From positions 69,191,943 through 69,255,942 of the forward strand of contig JAYGXS010000001.1 of NCBI GenBank assembly GCA_036362985.1: a stretch of 64,000 nt of DNA, in the 5' to 3' direction. The stretch comes from Ligula intestinalis (lineage: Eukaryota; Platyhelminthes; Cestoda; Diphyllobothriidea; Diphyllobothriidae). The notes beneath the pieces were generated by a model. The model did not search any database and was not told the DNA's origin. It saw only the letters and a program-made list of their open reading frames with translations. Below, piece by piece: positions 33,581 through 48,500 of the stretch; within the stretch, counting starts at the first letter, position 1; every line of letters begins with the position of its first letter. The position numbers and the translations under genes are program-made.

Positions 33581-36509
33581 ATATATTGAGAGCTAATTGT
33601 TTTCTCGACACCAGAAGGATTCCCAAATCACACGTCTGGGAAGACTGAATGAATTCGGACACTTTTCTGCTCAAGAAGCTTTACAGTTGCTGCTGCAACA
33701 CCGCATACAGAAACCAGTCGAGTAGGTTTAAAAGTATATATGCGCGCGGGTTAAGCGAGGCCTTGTCTAGTCATAAGCCAATCAGGAAAGGGTGCAGGTA
33801 TTTGCGTCAGAGCTCGCGAGGAATCGATTAGCGCCGGGCGAGAACGCGTCGACAGCGGTGGCACAAAAGCGCGCAGAGGTAAGAGGATGAGTCAGCGCTG
33901 GGAGCGCAGCTAGACAAAGGTTCGGAAGATGAGAAGGTGAACACGTGAAGCACTACCGAATTCAAGCTGCCACATATGTACACCGATCGGTTACGGAACT
34001 CATCCCTTTCATGATGCCTTGGTGCTCACTATCGATTCCCGCCCACAACCGCACAGCGGCTAATGATATAAGCAGAATGTGGCAATGGGGCCCCTCGAGA
34101 ATGAGCACGAAGGCACAACGAGACGAAGGAATCCTGTAACCGATCCGTAAGCACCTATCAGTGCTCAGCATTTGTTGAGTCTTCTACCATGAGGATAATC
34201 AGCGCTATTCCCAAATACGGCTACTCCATTGTCTCAAACGACTGCTGAATTTTACTATGAGTTACAAGTCTGCTTTTTTAGTTCGAATTAGCCTGGAACG
34301 ACTACGGGATCCAATCGTTTTTCTCCACGGGCTTCTTCTGTTTTGATGAGGGGAGGGAGGACGGGGATTAGTTCGGGGGGCTACTAGGTGTGAAGACACG
34401 CGCTCCAGACGTACTCACCTGGTTTTGACGCCCGATGAAGGACAATTATCGGAGCGTGGCCACCGGGCTCAACACGGCTTATCGGAGCCGTCAATGAGAG
34501 TGGAGTGCCGGTTAAGAGTGCGGGCTGAAAGACAAACTGTTAGGCCAATCGACTCGTCACTAGTGAGCTTGTGTCCCATAGTCTCGGTTACACAGATAAA
34601 TTTTTGGGAAGTCTGCAGCAACGATACCGCATACCCGCTCGTGGACTCCTTAGAACTGAAAATATCGTACGCTGCTGTGGCCTTATTTTAACTGTGCATC
34701 ACAGTCCAATTTCCAACGCCTTCGCCGCCGATTACTATTGGCGACCGAGCACGGGGAGCAACCTGGCAATGACATAATGCGCCACTGTCCCTACTTGAAT
34801 GGTCAAGGTTACAGGAAAAATGTTCTTGAAGTATCGCATCGCTAAGTGCCGTAGCTTAAAGCATTTCGCGAAAGTGTGCTGTCAGACCCGCTGTCTAACA
34901 AAAGGATAATCTAAAGACTTCATAGCTGAGGACCTTTAATCCCATGGCATCATGCACTGCAAGTGTTTCCTTTGTAAAAGCCAGTTCATGTTGCATTCAG
35001 AAAACCCGCAAAAAAGGACTGCAAGTACAGATCCCTGCTCATACCGACACCTGCTTTTGTCTGCTGAGTGAGCTTTGTTTTCGCAGTCGACCTTCTCAAG
35101 CATAGCACATTCACCTTCTGCCTCGACATTAGGGTCACAAGCTTCAGACATGCCTACAATATCTGACCTATCCCATGAAGTGTTAACAAAAATTCTGAAA
35201 CTGTTTTCGATAAAAAGGGCATGCTTAGGTGAATTTTCAACACTGAGTATCATTCAACATAATCCCAAGATACCACCATCGTGACGGGGTGCTAGTCAGT
35301 GGATAAGTTTCGCCGCGACCGCCGGCAGAAAGCAAACACAGTAAGAAGGGTAGATGGCGTAACACAAAGTTGTTGTACTACTTTTAAATGCCCTTATAAA
35401 TGTAAACATATTTTTTTGAAAAAACAAACAAAATAGGCTTCCTTGCACTCGTACATTATGCCTTCTTGAATGTATTACTTATAGAAAGGGTACCTTTCGA
35501 TTTAAAAAAATAATTTAACCGTCGAATAATGCTGCAGTTGCACTGGCGCTAGGGTTCCCAAATAACACACTGTTTACTTCTGATGCATGCAAAATCAGAA
35601 TAACCGAAAGCTATTAAGAACAGTCACACAAGGCTCATGACATTTAGCGATGAATGTGAACTAGGCTGTATATTTCGCAAGCAGTCTTGATCAACAAACA
35701 GATACATGGCTGCATGAATAAACACTTGGTGATCTCGTAACTACATAGCTTTTTCTCCAGAATATTTCATCGTTCAGCGTGCAATCCAAACGAGGATGGA
35801 CTAGTGTTATAGCATTGATATTCTGATAAAACGAATGCTTTCTGAGTCGCATGCCGACCGGATTCATAGACAACCCTAATTGCAAGACGAAATACGTTAC
35901 CCGAAAGTGTGGCAAGACGTCTGCTGGAAAATCAGAACCTTCTAAAGGATTTTATACTGTCCAACATCGGCAATGGAATGGGAGAATACATGACAATCTC
36001 CACCGACTTACAGATACTCGCGGCGGCAATGAAACGAGGGGGTATTTAAGCCCAAAACACGCGCAAGGGTTCGTTTTAATTGGAGTGCAAAATCACATGT
36101 TTGCAAAAATGGAGCAAAACAAATCTCAGGGTAAAATAGTAACAAATCAAAATAGGCATATTAAATGATAGTAAGTGGGCATTCACAAACTGGTGAAGGT
36201 CAGGCTAAAAGAGGAATTCAGAAAAGAAAGAGTTCACATGGAAGAGATGCAGACGGAGGAGAGCAACCAAGTCAAGATGGTGAAGATGAAAGGAGAGACG
36301 GTAAAAAATATGTACCGGCGTTGACAGAAAAGCAGACCACTGCGGCCGGGCAGAGTTCTTTAAAAGGCTCTTGTCAGGACTAAATCAAAGGTTTGCGTAA
36401 ATTACAGGGTCGCGGGGAAACAATCAGTTTTAGGAGAATGTCAAGCAAGTATGAACAAGTTGCAAAAACAACATGATCTCAGTGCTATGCGCAAGAATAA
36501 CTGACGAAA
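33581..36509. other. No gene recognised; downstream of the CLC gene
   Basis: It holds short frames without domains and, at 35456-35520, a short piece related to the foldback element at 62 kb. The CLC 3' UTR must start at its right edge. Confidence 0.45.
35456..35520 (+). repeat. Fragment of the foldback family
   Basis: atgccttctt and agaaagggtacctttcg, followed by a-rich sequence, match the foldback arm at about 62025-62090 in the same order. Confidence 0.6.
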
Positions 36510-36576
36510 CTACCAGCGCTTTTGGCTTTGCAAATGACGGAGCACGTCCTTCTTGGTTATTATGCCCAAAAGACGC
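36510..36576 (-). CDS. CLC exon 14, terminal
   Basis: It encodes [20 protein letters not shown] and W, stop tag. The tail after RH is shorter than in vertebrate ClC-3/5. Confidence 0.93.
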
Positions 36577-39500
36577 CTACAATTGAATACAGAGGAGAAC
36601 TCAGCGAAATGCCGAGGCAGAATGCAAATAGAGCGCATATGTTTCAAGTTTTAGGTAAAAAAACTGCAGCCTGTAGATATGAAAGAAGATACTCAAAAGT
36701 GAAATACTTCTGACAATGACGTAATGCCAAACCACAGAGCAAGGCGGAAATATGCACGAATTCGGATGAGAAGCCAGAATTTGCATTGACAAGGAGATGG
36801 GTCGACTAAATACCTTCTACGAACTGGGCGAAGTAACTAAAGCGCTGAGCCCAAATACCCCACGAACCGCAAGTCCCAGTTTAAAACTTTGGGCCAAAAT
36901 TTGTTGGGAATATCATTAGGTCAAGTTGGTAACATTGGTTAGCGCAGGAAGCGATTGAAAGTCTGCATCTTTGAATGAGAGCGAAAGGTTAATCAGAATC
37001 CTCCGTTAAACCTTTAAAAATAAGAACTCCAATTTAAAGATGGCGAATTTTTTTTCAAATAACGGAGGTTTATGGATAGTGAGAGGTCCTGGTCCGAAAA
37101 TGTGACATGCACAAGTGACTTAAGTATTGACGAAAATCAAAAACATTATCGTTGAATACAATGAGAGCATATGCTTGGAAGTGCTTATCTGGTCTCCTCT
37201 ACTAGTACCCAATATTAGGAGCGTCCCCTTCATAACACTGCTAGCCTTGCACTTTGTTCTAGAAAGGAAACTCACTTCCGTGTTGTAGGCCTAGCTCAAA
37301 CCTTAACCGTAGCCACGATCTTAGCCCCAAACCTACCCTGAACCTTACGTTAGCCCTAATCAGAACACTAACTCTAATTGTCAGGAAACTGAGTGCAAAG
37401 CCACAGACGGCTAGTAGTCTTGTGTTCTGTCACCTAACACGGTAGATAGACTTCAATAATAATTAAACTAAAATCTAAGCTTAAAAAAGAAATAAACGCC
37501 GACTCACCCATTTTTCGTAACTAGGACTTGACGAAGTCCCAGTTTTCGGAAGAAGTCAAGTACTGTCTCCATTGGTGTTTGGTCCGTCACCGTGATCGGA
37601 GACTGGGGCAGAAAAAGATGCAAGTGAAAAAGGAGACGAAGGGGCGCGAGGGTAGAATAAATATCCCAATCTTGAGGTTAATTACTCGTGAATCCGTTGC
37701 ACTAAGACCAACGGGACAACTTTAACAGCTACCTTATCAACTGCCCTCTCTTCCTCGGGAGATTTAGCCATCACGGGGTCTTATTCGGTTTCATGCGTCT
37801 CCAAGAACATCTTCGCATAAAAACTGCATTCCAGAACCCAGCATTACACACAAATGCGCTTAATTTTTCAGTTGCTGATCCTGACAGCGAAACGTTGCAA
37901 AACAGAAAATGGGCATTTCAATAAGGTGGGCAGCATATCCTTTGCAGTAGCATAGTACATGAAATGAAGGCAGGGCCACATGCAGAAGCCTAGACAGGCG
38001 CTCAGCTTTTTTAGCCACTGCGACCAATCGCAGAGTAGGTTGATGAGGGTAGAGAGAATGAGGCCAATACTGGGGAATCCATCCCCACAGAAAAACAACG
38101 CATTTATGACTATAATAAAACTGACGTGCTTGAAGGTACCAGGACACACCAAGAGACGTGGCCTTACAGATGGACGACTCGGCCTTCATGGGAGTATTTT
38201 GTGGCGACTAGAAGAGTGAGCGATAAGCTACAGTGGTTCCTTAATGTTGCCGTCAACCGCACTCTTAGACGTGTGAGATCTGAACCGCTTTTACGACAGC
38301 CAAACATGTGGGGTGATGATCAGGTCGCGTGTGTGTTAAGCACAGACGAAATGTTGAGCATCGTGAGTCACGGAGCCCGCATCCATCTTCGGCCGTCTTG
38401 ACAGTGTATTACCATAGGGGCAAAATGGATGAGGGAAAAGAGACTGCAGCAGATACTGAGCCGGTCTGATTGAGGATTAGATATGACGGCAGAACTTTCG
38501 TCAAGTGTGTGCAGACCTATAAGGGCGAGTCATTTAAACAGTCGGAAAAAGTAGGAGTCATTCAATCATCACAACAAACGAGATTCAGCAAACAAAGGCA
38601 GTAAGTTAGAAGTAATGCGTAAGAGAACTACCCTGGGAACAGGCTATTCAGTAATAGGATTATATTAACCTTTCCGTTAAGGAATACGACATAAATCCAA
38701 AGGGAGAGTTGACCTTTGCATATTTCAGTTGTGTTAAAAACTGCAATAACAAACATACACTTAGATGAGAACGTATATACGCTGAACTGGAGAAGAAGAC
38801 TACTGGAAAAACAACCTTCTGACGCACCACGAAATTGGTATCTCTGCGGACATGTCGTTTTCGATGATGTCCACCGGGTGTCCCAAAGCACCGTAAGCAC
38901 AGGGACGGTGACTCGCACATGAGGAATTTTATAGGAATAGAAGACCTGCGGTTCATATGTCACACTTTCTCCTCTCTCTGAAACAGCTAAGTCCCGTTTC
39001 AAGGGATTCAAGAATACCGGAGGAGAGAGAGGCTCACGTGGCTGGCGCGGCTGGCGCGGCGTGAGATTGCACCTAGGCGTGCAACCACAGTCTTCTTTCA
39101 TGGTTGACACTCGTTATGGATGCACATCGCCCAATAAAGTCTTTCATACCCTAATCTAGGCTTGGTTTTGGTCATGCGTATTTACCGAATGGCCCGTTCA
39201 GGGAACATATACGACAGTTCCCCCGTCGATTTCGACGATGGGCACTACGCGCTCCAACAAGCCGCAGCAAACGCTGAAGCAAGCCGCAACAGACACAGAG
39301 GCGAGCTGGGCAAGAAACACGAAAGCGACAGCAAGCAGGAGCAACGCAGAGAACTGGCACGAGAGAAAACAGGAGTTTAGGCAGACTCGCGCAGAATCTA
39401 CCCACTCGCTCGCCTCTCCCACCTTTGTATCCGGTGTAAAGACAAAGTCAATAAGACTGGGGATAAGGGAGGGTGTAAATGGCTGGCACGATAACACTCA

Positions 39501-42500
39501 GCACGCGCACACTTGACGCAGCCATCTCGCTAGGTATGCTCCCGACTGCGCGGGAGCGCCATAAAGGCCACATTAAGAGGGAGCCATTGCAGCCGGACTC
39601 TCAGTCCTCCCTCTCCTCCCATACGCACACACAAAAACTCGCGTACAGGAGCAGCAACGTAGGCAGCCCGAGTTTACCTGTCAGTTGGCAGACCCTCCAA
39701 GCCACGGCTTTTAGCGCACCGTGATAGATTCAGACGCATTCAGATTTATTATAGTGAGGAGAGAAACGCGCCGAGGTCGACCTCACTCTCTCCCACCGCA
39801 TAGTGACCGCCTAGCTTTCCGGAAACCTGAGGTGGCGTCTGAAAACCAGTGGGAGCGCGAACGCAATCACCAACAGAGAATCAGAAGTGAGAGAAAGTGC
39901 CAGCGCCTTCCAGGCCAGAGACCGTGATTGGCTGAGGACTGGCGTTGCATGCGCATACAGACCATTGGATCTCAGAAGGGTGAGAGCAGCCCTGCATGAA
40001 GCCTGGGCCAACACCCTCCTCAGAGGGGTAACCAATCAGCCAATGACTGAAAGGCACTACCCATGCTCCGTTGTCGGTTGGCGTCCGTGGGCGGGGCTTT
40101 CATCGAAGGACATTTAACTAACCAAACACGAACAGGACCTTATTAGGGAAAATCATCTTAGTGAAAACATCATTCACAGCAATCCTGGGAACTTGACTTC
40201 AGTTTGAACAGAAAATAATGAGCACGGTTGTAAACAGGGAAGAAAGTTCTGACTGATACAGCAGTCAGGTTAGGTCGAAAATGGGATAAGAACTGATATC
40301 AAAACCTACCAGGTCAACAATAGAAGAGAGGTTAGCCACGCGTTCAGGGAAACTAAAATCACCGCTTTGAGAACAATCCGTGAACCACACTTCGGACTCG
40401 GCAGTCACATCAGGGTTGTACAGTTTTTCTTGGTCTATGAAGACAGGCGAGGAATGTTAGTAACGGGCAATGGCTTAAGGAATGTAAGCGATGAAAATGA
40501 GATAAACATTATTAAGGCAAGTTTTCAATACACAAGTGCGCAAGGCTCGGTAGCGATAGTAGCCAGTAACCAATGAAAGGGCCCGCACATCCAACTCATT
40601 AGCCAGTACGTTTTGCCGGTCGATTATGGAACAACGCGTAAATAGAGTAATGTAGATTGAAAGCATGATAACCTTAAGTCCCTTTGGGAGATCAAGTTCC
40701 TGCCAATTGCGAAAACGGTAGCGAAAATAATTGCAACGAAAATGTCGGAAGTTGGAACAAAATTAAGCGAACCATCTATAAGACCAAATAGTATGGGGGT
40801 TCGTGATGACAAATTTTAAAAAGGAGAGTGGATAAGTTGCTCACCAAGGGCCCGCGTAAGGTCTCTGCGAGTGATCCAGCCAACAAGATACTGAGAAGAC
40901 TCCGAGACCACGACAGGGAAGCCACGCATTGTAGAGGAGGAGAGGAGGTATTCAAGATCACCGATAGTCATGGAATTTTGAGTGACCACAAGCAGTGGCG
41001 TTGTCTGAAGTCTGCGTATAAATTGCATGAAAACAGTAGGACAGATCGTGAGAGCAGTTGATAAAGGCTACTGGAAGAAACTGAATTTACATATTACGGT
41101 GTGCTCGGATTGTTCAAAGCCCCGGCCATAATAAATGGTAGAGAAAAGCTATAGAAATTAGTTGGTCGCCGATATTTAGACTAACTGAAAGTAGATTTGT
41201 TGGCTTTCATTCAAAGAGGACGGTTCCTGCTTTTCGGAAAAGAGTTGAAAATGATTAATTGAAAACAGATACTGTCAGAGTTCTAAAAATCCACACGCAT
41301 GGAGAAAATAAATCAACTGATTCGGTTTTAGGTTTCTAGCAATACCTATTAAGTTAGCTGCATAGGTTAGTGGGCCAGATTTCCCTTAAAGCGTGCGGGC
41401 ACGTCGAAATATGGTTGACCAAACCAGATCAGACACGCATCACTCGGATAAATCTTTAAAGGGTTTTACACGCCATAATATACCGTGACGGGGTTGCGAT
41501 TGATACGTGGAATGCTAATTACAAAAACATGACGAATTATCAGGCACTGCTTAGTATCAGCACCTACATACATGCTTAAATAATAAATATTGGAATAGGA
41601 TGCCATATCGGGACGTAAGTACCGGAGAAAAGACTATATTAATGACAAAGGCCAATTAATGTCGTTTTTAAGATAAGTTGCTTGAGTGTAGAGGTCTGGA
41701 GACTTACCAGCATTTTGTTACAAGACTCGAACAGTCAGATGCTCAGTGTCTTAGGTGAAGAGGAATCTTAAAGAAAATTAACCATAGACCCAACCTCACA
41801 CACGCTCCCGAAAAGCAAAAGACTGCTAACCCACGAAAGCAAGGGGAAGGCTTTAGGGCAACCAGCATTCTATAAGTAAGGAGTCTAGAATTAACCAGAT
41901 GACGATCAGACGCAATCAACTGAAAGGGAATGTTGACAGATTTAGATAATTCATTTGATGCAGTTGTGAAAAACTTGGCGACCTCGGTGGCACTCGAACC
42001 CACGACAGCAAGATGGAGGCTTTAGGACAGCCAACGCTCTAGCCATCTGAGCTACGGGGTACTATCGGGAACCTCGAGTTTAGTCATATTGGACATTATT
42101 AAACTAGGAGGAAGACACAGCAAGACCGACTGAAATATGCTAATTAGAAAGCTGGCAAGGAGTCGCAGATGTTTAGCGAAGAGGAGGATGGCGCAACTGC
42201 GAAAGCTTACCTGGGTTGCATAACATCAGCTGCAATTGACATAGATGTCAGCTCATCGCGACTGCTAAGGTAAGGATATACGTTGAGATGAATGTGCTCC
42301 TCGTAGATGCTACCGTTAGTGAGTCGGTCACCGGTCCATTTGCTGACCATAGCAGCAACCATGAGAGGTATTATGTAGGTCAGTCTGGAAAATAAAGGGG
42401 TAATTTTGGGTAATCGGATCGTTAGCAGACATGACAGGAAAGTTTTGGGCACGGAATATCACAGGTGATTCAGCCTTTTATCGAGCGTGAACGCTAACTG

Positions 42501-45500
42501 AATATACACAAAGTCCGGCAAAAATCAACAGCAAGGTAAAAAATCAAGGTCTCCAAAATTTTAGCGGAAGGTCAAGACATCAATAAAAAATGAGAACAAA
42601 AACTATAGGGTAAGTGTGATGAGAAAAGGTAAGGGAATTAAAACAACGAGTACATGGTACATCAAGCAGATGCTCCTTGCGATATTCAAAACGTTGAAAA
42701 TAGTTAACCCCTTCTGCCTTGCTTCAACGGAAGCGGTTTCACTGGTGCCTAGAGTCGAAATATACACATAACTGATTTACATGTTATAGTAGTCGCCGGT
42801 TATTAAGCCCAAATCAGCTTGGGACGGAATTTTACATTGCAAAATCCGCCGGCTAATAAGCCCAGTCGCCGGCTACAAAGCCCAGTTTGCCAGTAGGATA
42901 GGGTGGGATTCTCATCTCTCTGCATGCGCAACTAGTTACAGTACGTATGTGATATATCGTGCCTATCCTGCGTTTGCTAATCAAGAACTAGGACTCTCCG
43001 CTTAATGCGTCTGCCGCTTATTAAGCCCAATTTGGTCTGGGCACGAGGTGGACTTATAAACCGGCGAATAATGTATATGACTTCGCATGCAGAAACGGGG
43101 TTTCGGGCTCGCTTAGCGCGCCTATAACGGAACAGGTCAGTATAAACGGAATACTTGGATGACAACAAGAGATTTTTAGACATCGCGACCGTGTAGAATA
43201 TATTCGGGGCAGAGAGAAGTTAGAAAAGCTGAAAATTTGTCGGTGCGAGCAGTTGAGAAGGAAGGTATTCTAAATTTAATTAAGAAACTCGGTTGATTAA
43301 AAGTGTGACCATACATCGATTGCTTCTAGGGAAAGCCATTTTCAGCGACGAACGTGGAAAAGATAAGAATGACAAAGAACGGCCCAAGGCAGCCTGCAGC
43401 CTTATCACGTGTCTTCACGCGGCTCTGCCGATGAAAAGGTGTAAGCGATCGAAGAGGGCATGCAACGATCGATCGGATATCAGCGAATCTAAACTTTGCG
43501 CGGAACGCGGTGTCAGCTCATAAGGTAATTACTATTGGTCACATTCCCCAAATTAGAACAGCATACCTGCGGGAGCAGGACAATCTAACCTACAAGGAAA
43601 AATGGCCGTAGCAAATCTGAATGTTAATTAGGAGTTAAAAGGAAAGAAAAAACGGGCGCATATCAGCATCAACTCAGGTCTTCGATTCATGAAAGGACTG
43701 AGTCCAGACGAGAACCGCGCACAAACGAACACAAAGAAACGGCGGCAGGTGGTTACTCAGGCTTTAATACTTTGCTTGGATGCCCGAACTACCGTCTACA
43801 AAACCAACTGAAACACTTGTCAGATTACAGCGTTGTAGGTGTCGGCTAGCAACCACAGTCAGCATGTTTGCTCGGCCACATTACATTGTTTGGGATTTAC
43901 CGGTCTGAAGGCAGTCATTTATTGAAGCATGAAGGGGCGGGTTTAAAAAACCGGTTATTGTCAAACTAAAAGACGTACCCGCCCGTAAGCTCCAGCATGA
44001 CAACAACCAACGAAATGGTCATTCGAGTGACACCACCGAGGGTTGCAGCTGCTCCCACGAGAGCGTACAGGCCTGGGTTTATGCAGGGATGACTGGACTT
44101 GCACATACGCTGCACAAGGGGATGATGAGCATGGAAGACAACCAGCTGTTCTACGCCCACCCCAAGCATGCGCCCCATCACGGCTCCTACCTGGAAGGAA
44201 AGGTGTTGGCAGTATTTATTAAAAGAGGTTGTATGCGGATAAAAACTCTAAGGAGATGATTGGGGAAAAGGAAGAAGCTAGTACAAAATGCAGGACAAAG
44301 AGCGAAGCTCTAGAGTTTACAGAAGAAAATCAGTGAGCAAAGACCCCTCATTTCAAAGGAACGCATCAACGTCGGTCCAAAATGGAGGAGATAGGATATG
44401 AAAGGGTTTTTTCTGTCACCCTTTAATAAGGTTCATGGTAAGAAGTGCTGCTATACGAAAAAGCCTACAGGAATGACGAAGGTTTGACCCAGAACTGGAA
44501 AGAAATTTTCATAAGAGGCGCCTCCGCAGTTACGGAAATATAACTAGCGGTGCTAGGAGAGGGATATCGGGCGATTGCTTAAGGGAAAGCAGGACAATGT
44601 TCTAGCGCTACTATGAGTTGGATATATAAAGCTACGCTAAGGATTCCTTACGTGTCCTCCTATCCCTCTCGGCAGGATATGGGCACAGGAACCGCCTGTA
44701 ATACAGATAACTTCGCGCTAAATTCTGCCGGAATTAGGGTTAGAGTTGGTACACGGCCATACGTAGCCTTCTTGTACCTGTATTACGTGGGCGGGGCGTC
44801 CCAATTCACGTCCTTTCAGCGGGACATAAAACGAATTCCGATGTAGGACTACTTTCGGTACCCGGTTATTCAGGCTAATAGAACAGAGAGGTTGTTTTTC
44901 AACCCCCCGCCTTGCCCTAACTTCCCCCGCATCCACTCTATACGGAGAGGACAAGTGCCGACAGTAGGCTTACGACAGAACAGGCATGGCAGATTATCGA
45001 GACACAACACGCTAACTTCACAACTTTGTCTACAGAAACAGGGAAAAATTGAACGCCGCAGGCAGAAACACCAAAATTAAAATGGTAGAAGACGGCACCA
45101 CGAGAAGGACATATGATGCCGACGGCGGCAGGAACTTTGCAGCGTGATATAAACAGTAGCAAAAGCCTCTTACGGAAAGATAAAAAGTAAAGGAAAGAGA
45201 CGGCGCAGACCTCGCTTCTGAAACGGGGTCAACGAGGAAACGAGAGAGAGGAGAAAAACTTATTTAAACCACAAATCATCAAACGTTAGGAGTGACCCTA
45301 ATCGAATCAGCTGGCGGCAAAGTTGATGTCGACGCGCAAGCAGGCAGGCAGCGAGCTGCGCTCACGGCAGGCTATCTAACCGCATACACGCGGCGAACGC
45401 AAACTGGCAATCAATCAATAATTTAAAATTTAAGGCTGCGACCAGGCTAAGACTCTGACAAGCCAGCCGTTGAGTCCCAAGCCAATCCTGTTACTACTCG

Positions 45501-48500
45501 CTCGAGGGAGGTATCTGTTTGGTCCTATGGACGTGGCTGTACACGCATTTAAGGCATTTTTTCCCAGGTACGAATTTAAAGCAAGCGTACACAGCAGGAT
45601 TTATATGTACAAACAAAGTTCGGGACAGCTTTTTAAGTGCTTCCTGTCTTTGCATGAATAAGAAAACAAATGAAGAACACAGCAGTTTGAATTTCCACAG
45701 AATCAATATATAACAGCAAGGTCATCTTTCAACGCGACGAATAGTCAATAATAATGTCCGATTTGTTCGTGCTCGAACAAGGACTCAGATAGATGTTTTG
45801 AGGTCAACAGAGTGACCACTGTCTAGCAGATGTATTGTAATGGCGGACCGCTGTACTTTGATTTCTTGTTTAAAGAACTTATTAGGCAAATGTTCAGCGG
45901 CCCTGGTCGCCAATTGCCTTTCCGTACACTCAATGTATTTGCATCCGAAAGTGCACGTGAAATCATAGAAACAATTTGGGGTGGCATGCAAAAGCAAGAC
46001 ACCTTGTGTCCGAAATTCGTTCGTAAAAATAAATCCGTGTACGCTACAAGGTTTCTAATTTTGCACTCTTCTTGTTGTGTTCTGCCGCTGGACCCATATA
46101 AGGCGTAATTAGACGGTGACCTCTCGGCTTTTACAACACCCAATACAAATAAGAATTTAGTCTCCATTCAGCTTTTAAGTCTACATTCGATTGGCATTTT
46201 GGCTATTTGAAGGTAGAAAATGACTCCATGAGGATCATTTTGACCTCACTGGCTGGCTGAACTATGCTGGTCATCAACAGGGCCTAGAAAAGTTAAGTAG
46301 TAAACATTGGAACGGCGGGAGGGGGCTAGACTCATAAGATTCAAAAAGAAACAGGAAACATTGGCAATAAAAAGGGAGCAAACCGTAGGAAACGGGAAGG
46401 TTTTCACGGAAACCGAAGACAGCACGCTAAGAGTGTGAAGGATGGGTCGATAAGGCTGCTATGGGATGGGGAGGGGTAAGAGTATATGGCTCGTTACTCG
46501 GAGAGTTTTTGTAGATATGTCCGGTATGGAATAATGGTTTGCATTCGAAAAGATTTAGAAATATAGACAGCCTTCGATGCCAGCGTGATAACGAAATGCA
46601 AGTAGCATTGTGTGCTAGAGTTTAGAAGCAAAGAGCCACAATGAAAAAGGTGACTTACCGCTAAGGAGGGTATGAAGAGACCAGTAGGAACTTTAATGCC
46701 GAAGGTGAAGACGGTAATCACGCCCTTGAAAAGTAGCGTTACGGCCAACATCCACATGGCCGATGAAACGCCAGGGCCAGCGGGGTAGCTTCCCAAAAGC
46801 ACGGCTTGAGGATCACTAAGATTCACTTTGTAGTCACTATGATTTAGCACAAACAAAACCCTTTTAGGATAGTGCCACAAATAAAGGCGAAATATCCGAC
46901 AAACTTGTGCGAGAACTAAGTCATAAATTTAATTTAAAAAAAACTACAGTTGCACGAGTCCTAAAAGGTAGCACAGTAGTCGCCGGCTATTAAGCCCACC
47001 TCGGGCCCAGACCAAATTGGGCTTAATAAGCGGCGGACGCATTAAGCGGAGAGTCCTAGTTCTTGATTAGCAAACGCAGGATAGGCAGTATACATTACAT
47101 ACGTATTGTATTATGTGTAGAGCTTGGTTATGTACAAGAAAAGACCCCTCATGTCTGCTACTGTCTGAACAACGTGTCGCGACATTTAACTTGAAAAATG
47201 AAAACAAATCACATCCGTTATCTTTTTTTGCGTAAGACTGGCCAAAATTATGTAACCAGTTGCGCACACAGAGAGATGAGAATCTCACTCCATCCTGTTG
47301 GCAAACTGGGCTTTGTAGCCGGCGACTGGGCTTATTAGCCGGCGGATTTTACTATATAAAATTCCGTCCCAAGCTCATGTGGGCTTAGTACGCGGCTGGG
47401 CCTATTAACCGTGGGCTTAATAACCGGCGATTACTGTAGTTAACATTTGAGGTCAAGTACTGCATTGGAAAACCAGAGAATCAAGAGATTTTCTGACTAT
47501 ACATCGGACAGTCGTGAGCTATGGGGTTGAAATTATCTGGCTAGAGAAAAGCCGTCTCCCATCTCGATCATCTCACATTAACGACACACTTTTACAGAAA
47601 TTCTGGAAGACGATGCCTGGTAATTAGCCAGAAGGGGGAAGTGGATATTGGAAAGGTCCTCAGTGCAGGCTAACCGCGAAATAATGAGGTCCACGAAGCT
47701 TAGGATAACCAAGCAACGGTGGTAAACTCAGGCGTGCCAAGTGCCAATCCGTCACATTGATTACCTATAGAAGAGTATAAAGTGATATGCTATATGGTAC
47801 CTTTGTGTAAATAGGGATTCACCCGCCGTCCAGCAAAACCCTGGAAAGTTAAACTAGTATAAAAGAGGAGTGGATGGAGATAGTCAATGTCAAATCCAGA
47901 CACTATAGGAAGTCATCATTTCAACAAGTAACTCACGCGCCACTGCCAAATAAATTCTTCGACAACCAGATGGCTATGGTTCTTTCAACTTGTTTAAAAC
48001 CACAGCAGGTCACATAACCTGGACTCTGACTCAAATATACCAGGTTTCATTCGAGGGTGTCACTCTGGTGAAAATGTCTTAAGAGCCGGCTGTCTCATCA
48101 AATATCAAACTTACAAGCCACGGCCGATATAGCACTATGATAGACTACGGGGCGCTAAATTTACTGTTGTGAGGAACGCGCTGAGTTCCCACGAGGAAGG
48201 ATCCATCTTTAGTATCGCGTTCACTTTCACATGCACTATTTGGCCATCTGAGCCGGTCAACCAACTAGTGATGAGTTCGAATATAGTGCCAGACGTGACG
48301 TGAAAACCGTCGACGGCAGGCCACATACATTATAACGGTAGTTAATGACGAGCGCTAGCTCGGCGCAGCCCGAAAAACACTTATCTTAAACAAGTGTGAT
48401 CTATATTTTGGTCGAACAACGCATCCGCAGCGTGCCTCATTTGGGCGAGGGAATTAATTTCTGCCCAAACAACAGCAATAATTTGTGAGTATAAGCATGA

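Noticed and set aside
37860..38189. Long hydrophobic - strand frames inside CLC intron 12.
   Set aside because: No known domain, no phase-compatible splice sites, and CLC exons 12 and 13 join directly in phase.
38628..39110. 160-codon - strand frame in CLC intron 12.
   Set aside because: Low-complexity proline/arginine start, no relatives recognised, and overlapping frames on both strands look equally open.
41980..42062. Possible functional tRNA gene on the - strand.
   Set aside because: Acceptor and anticodon stems have several mismatches and repeat-like sequence continues past the 3' end; it fits a SINE head.
48135..48326. Frame between CLC exons 7 and 8 considered as an extra exon.
   Set aside because: The Cys codon split between exons 7 and 8 closes exactly without it.
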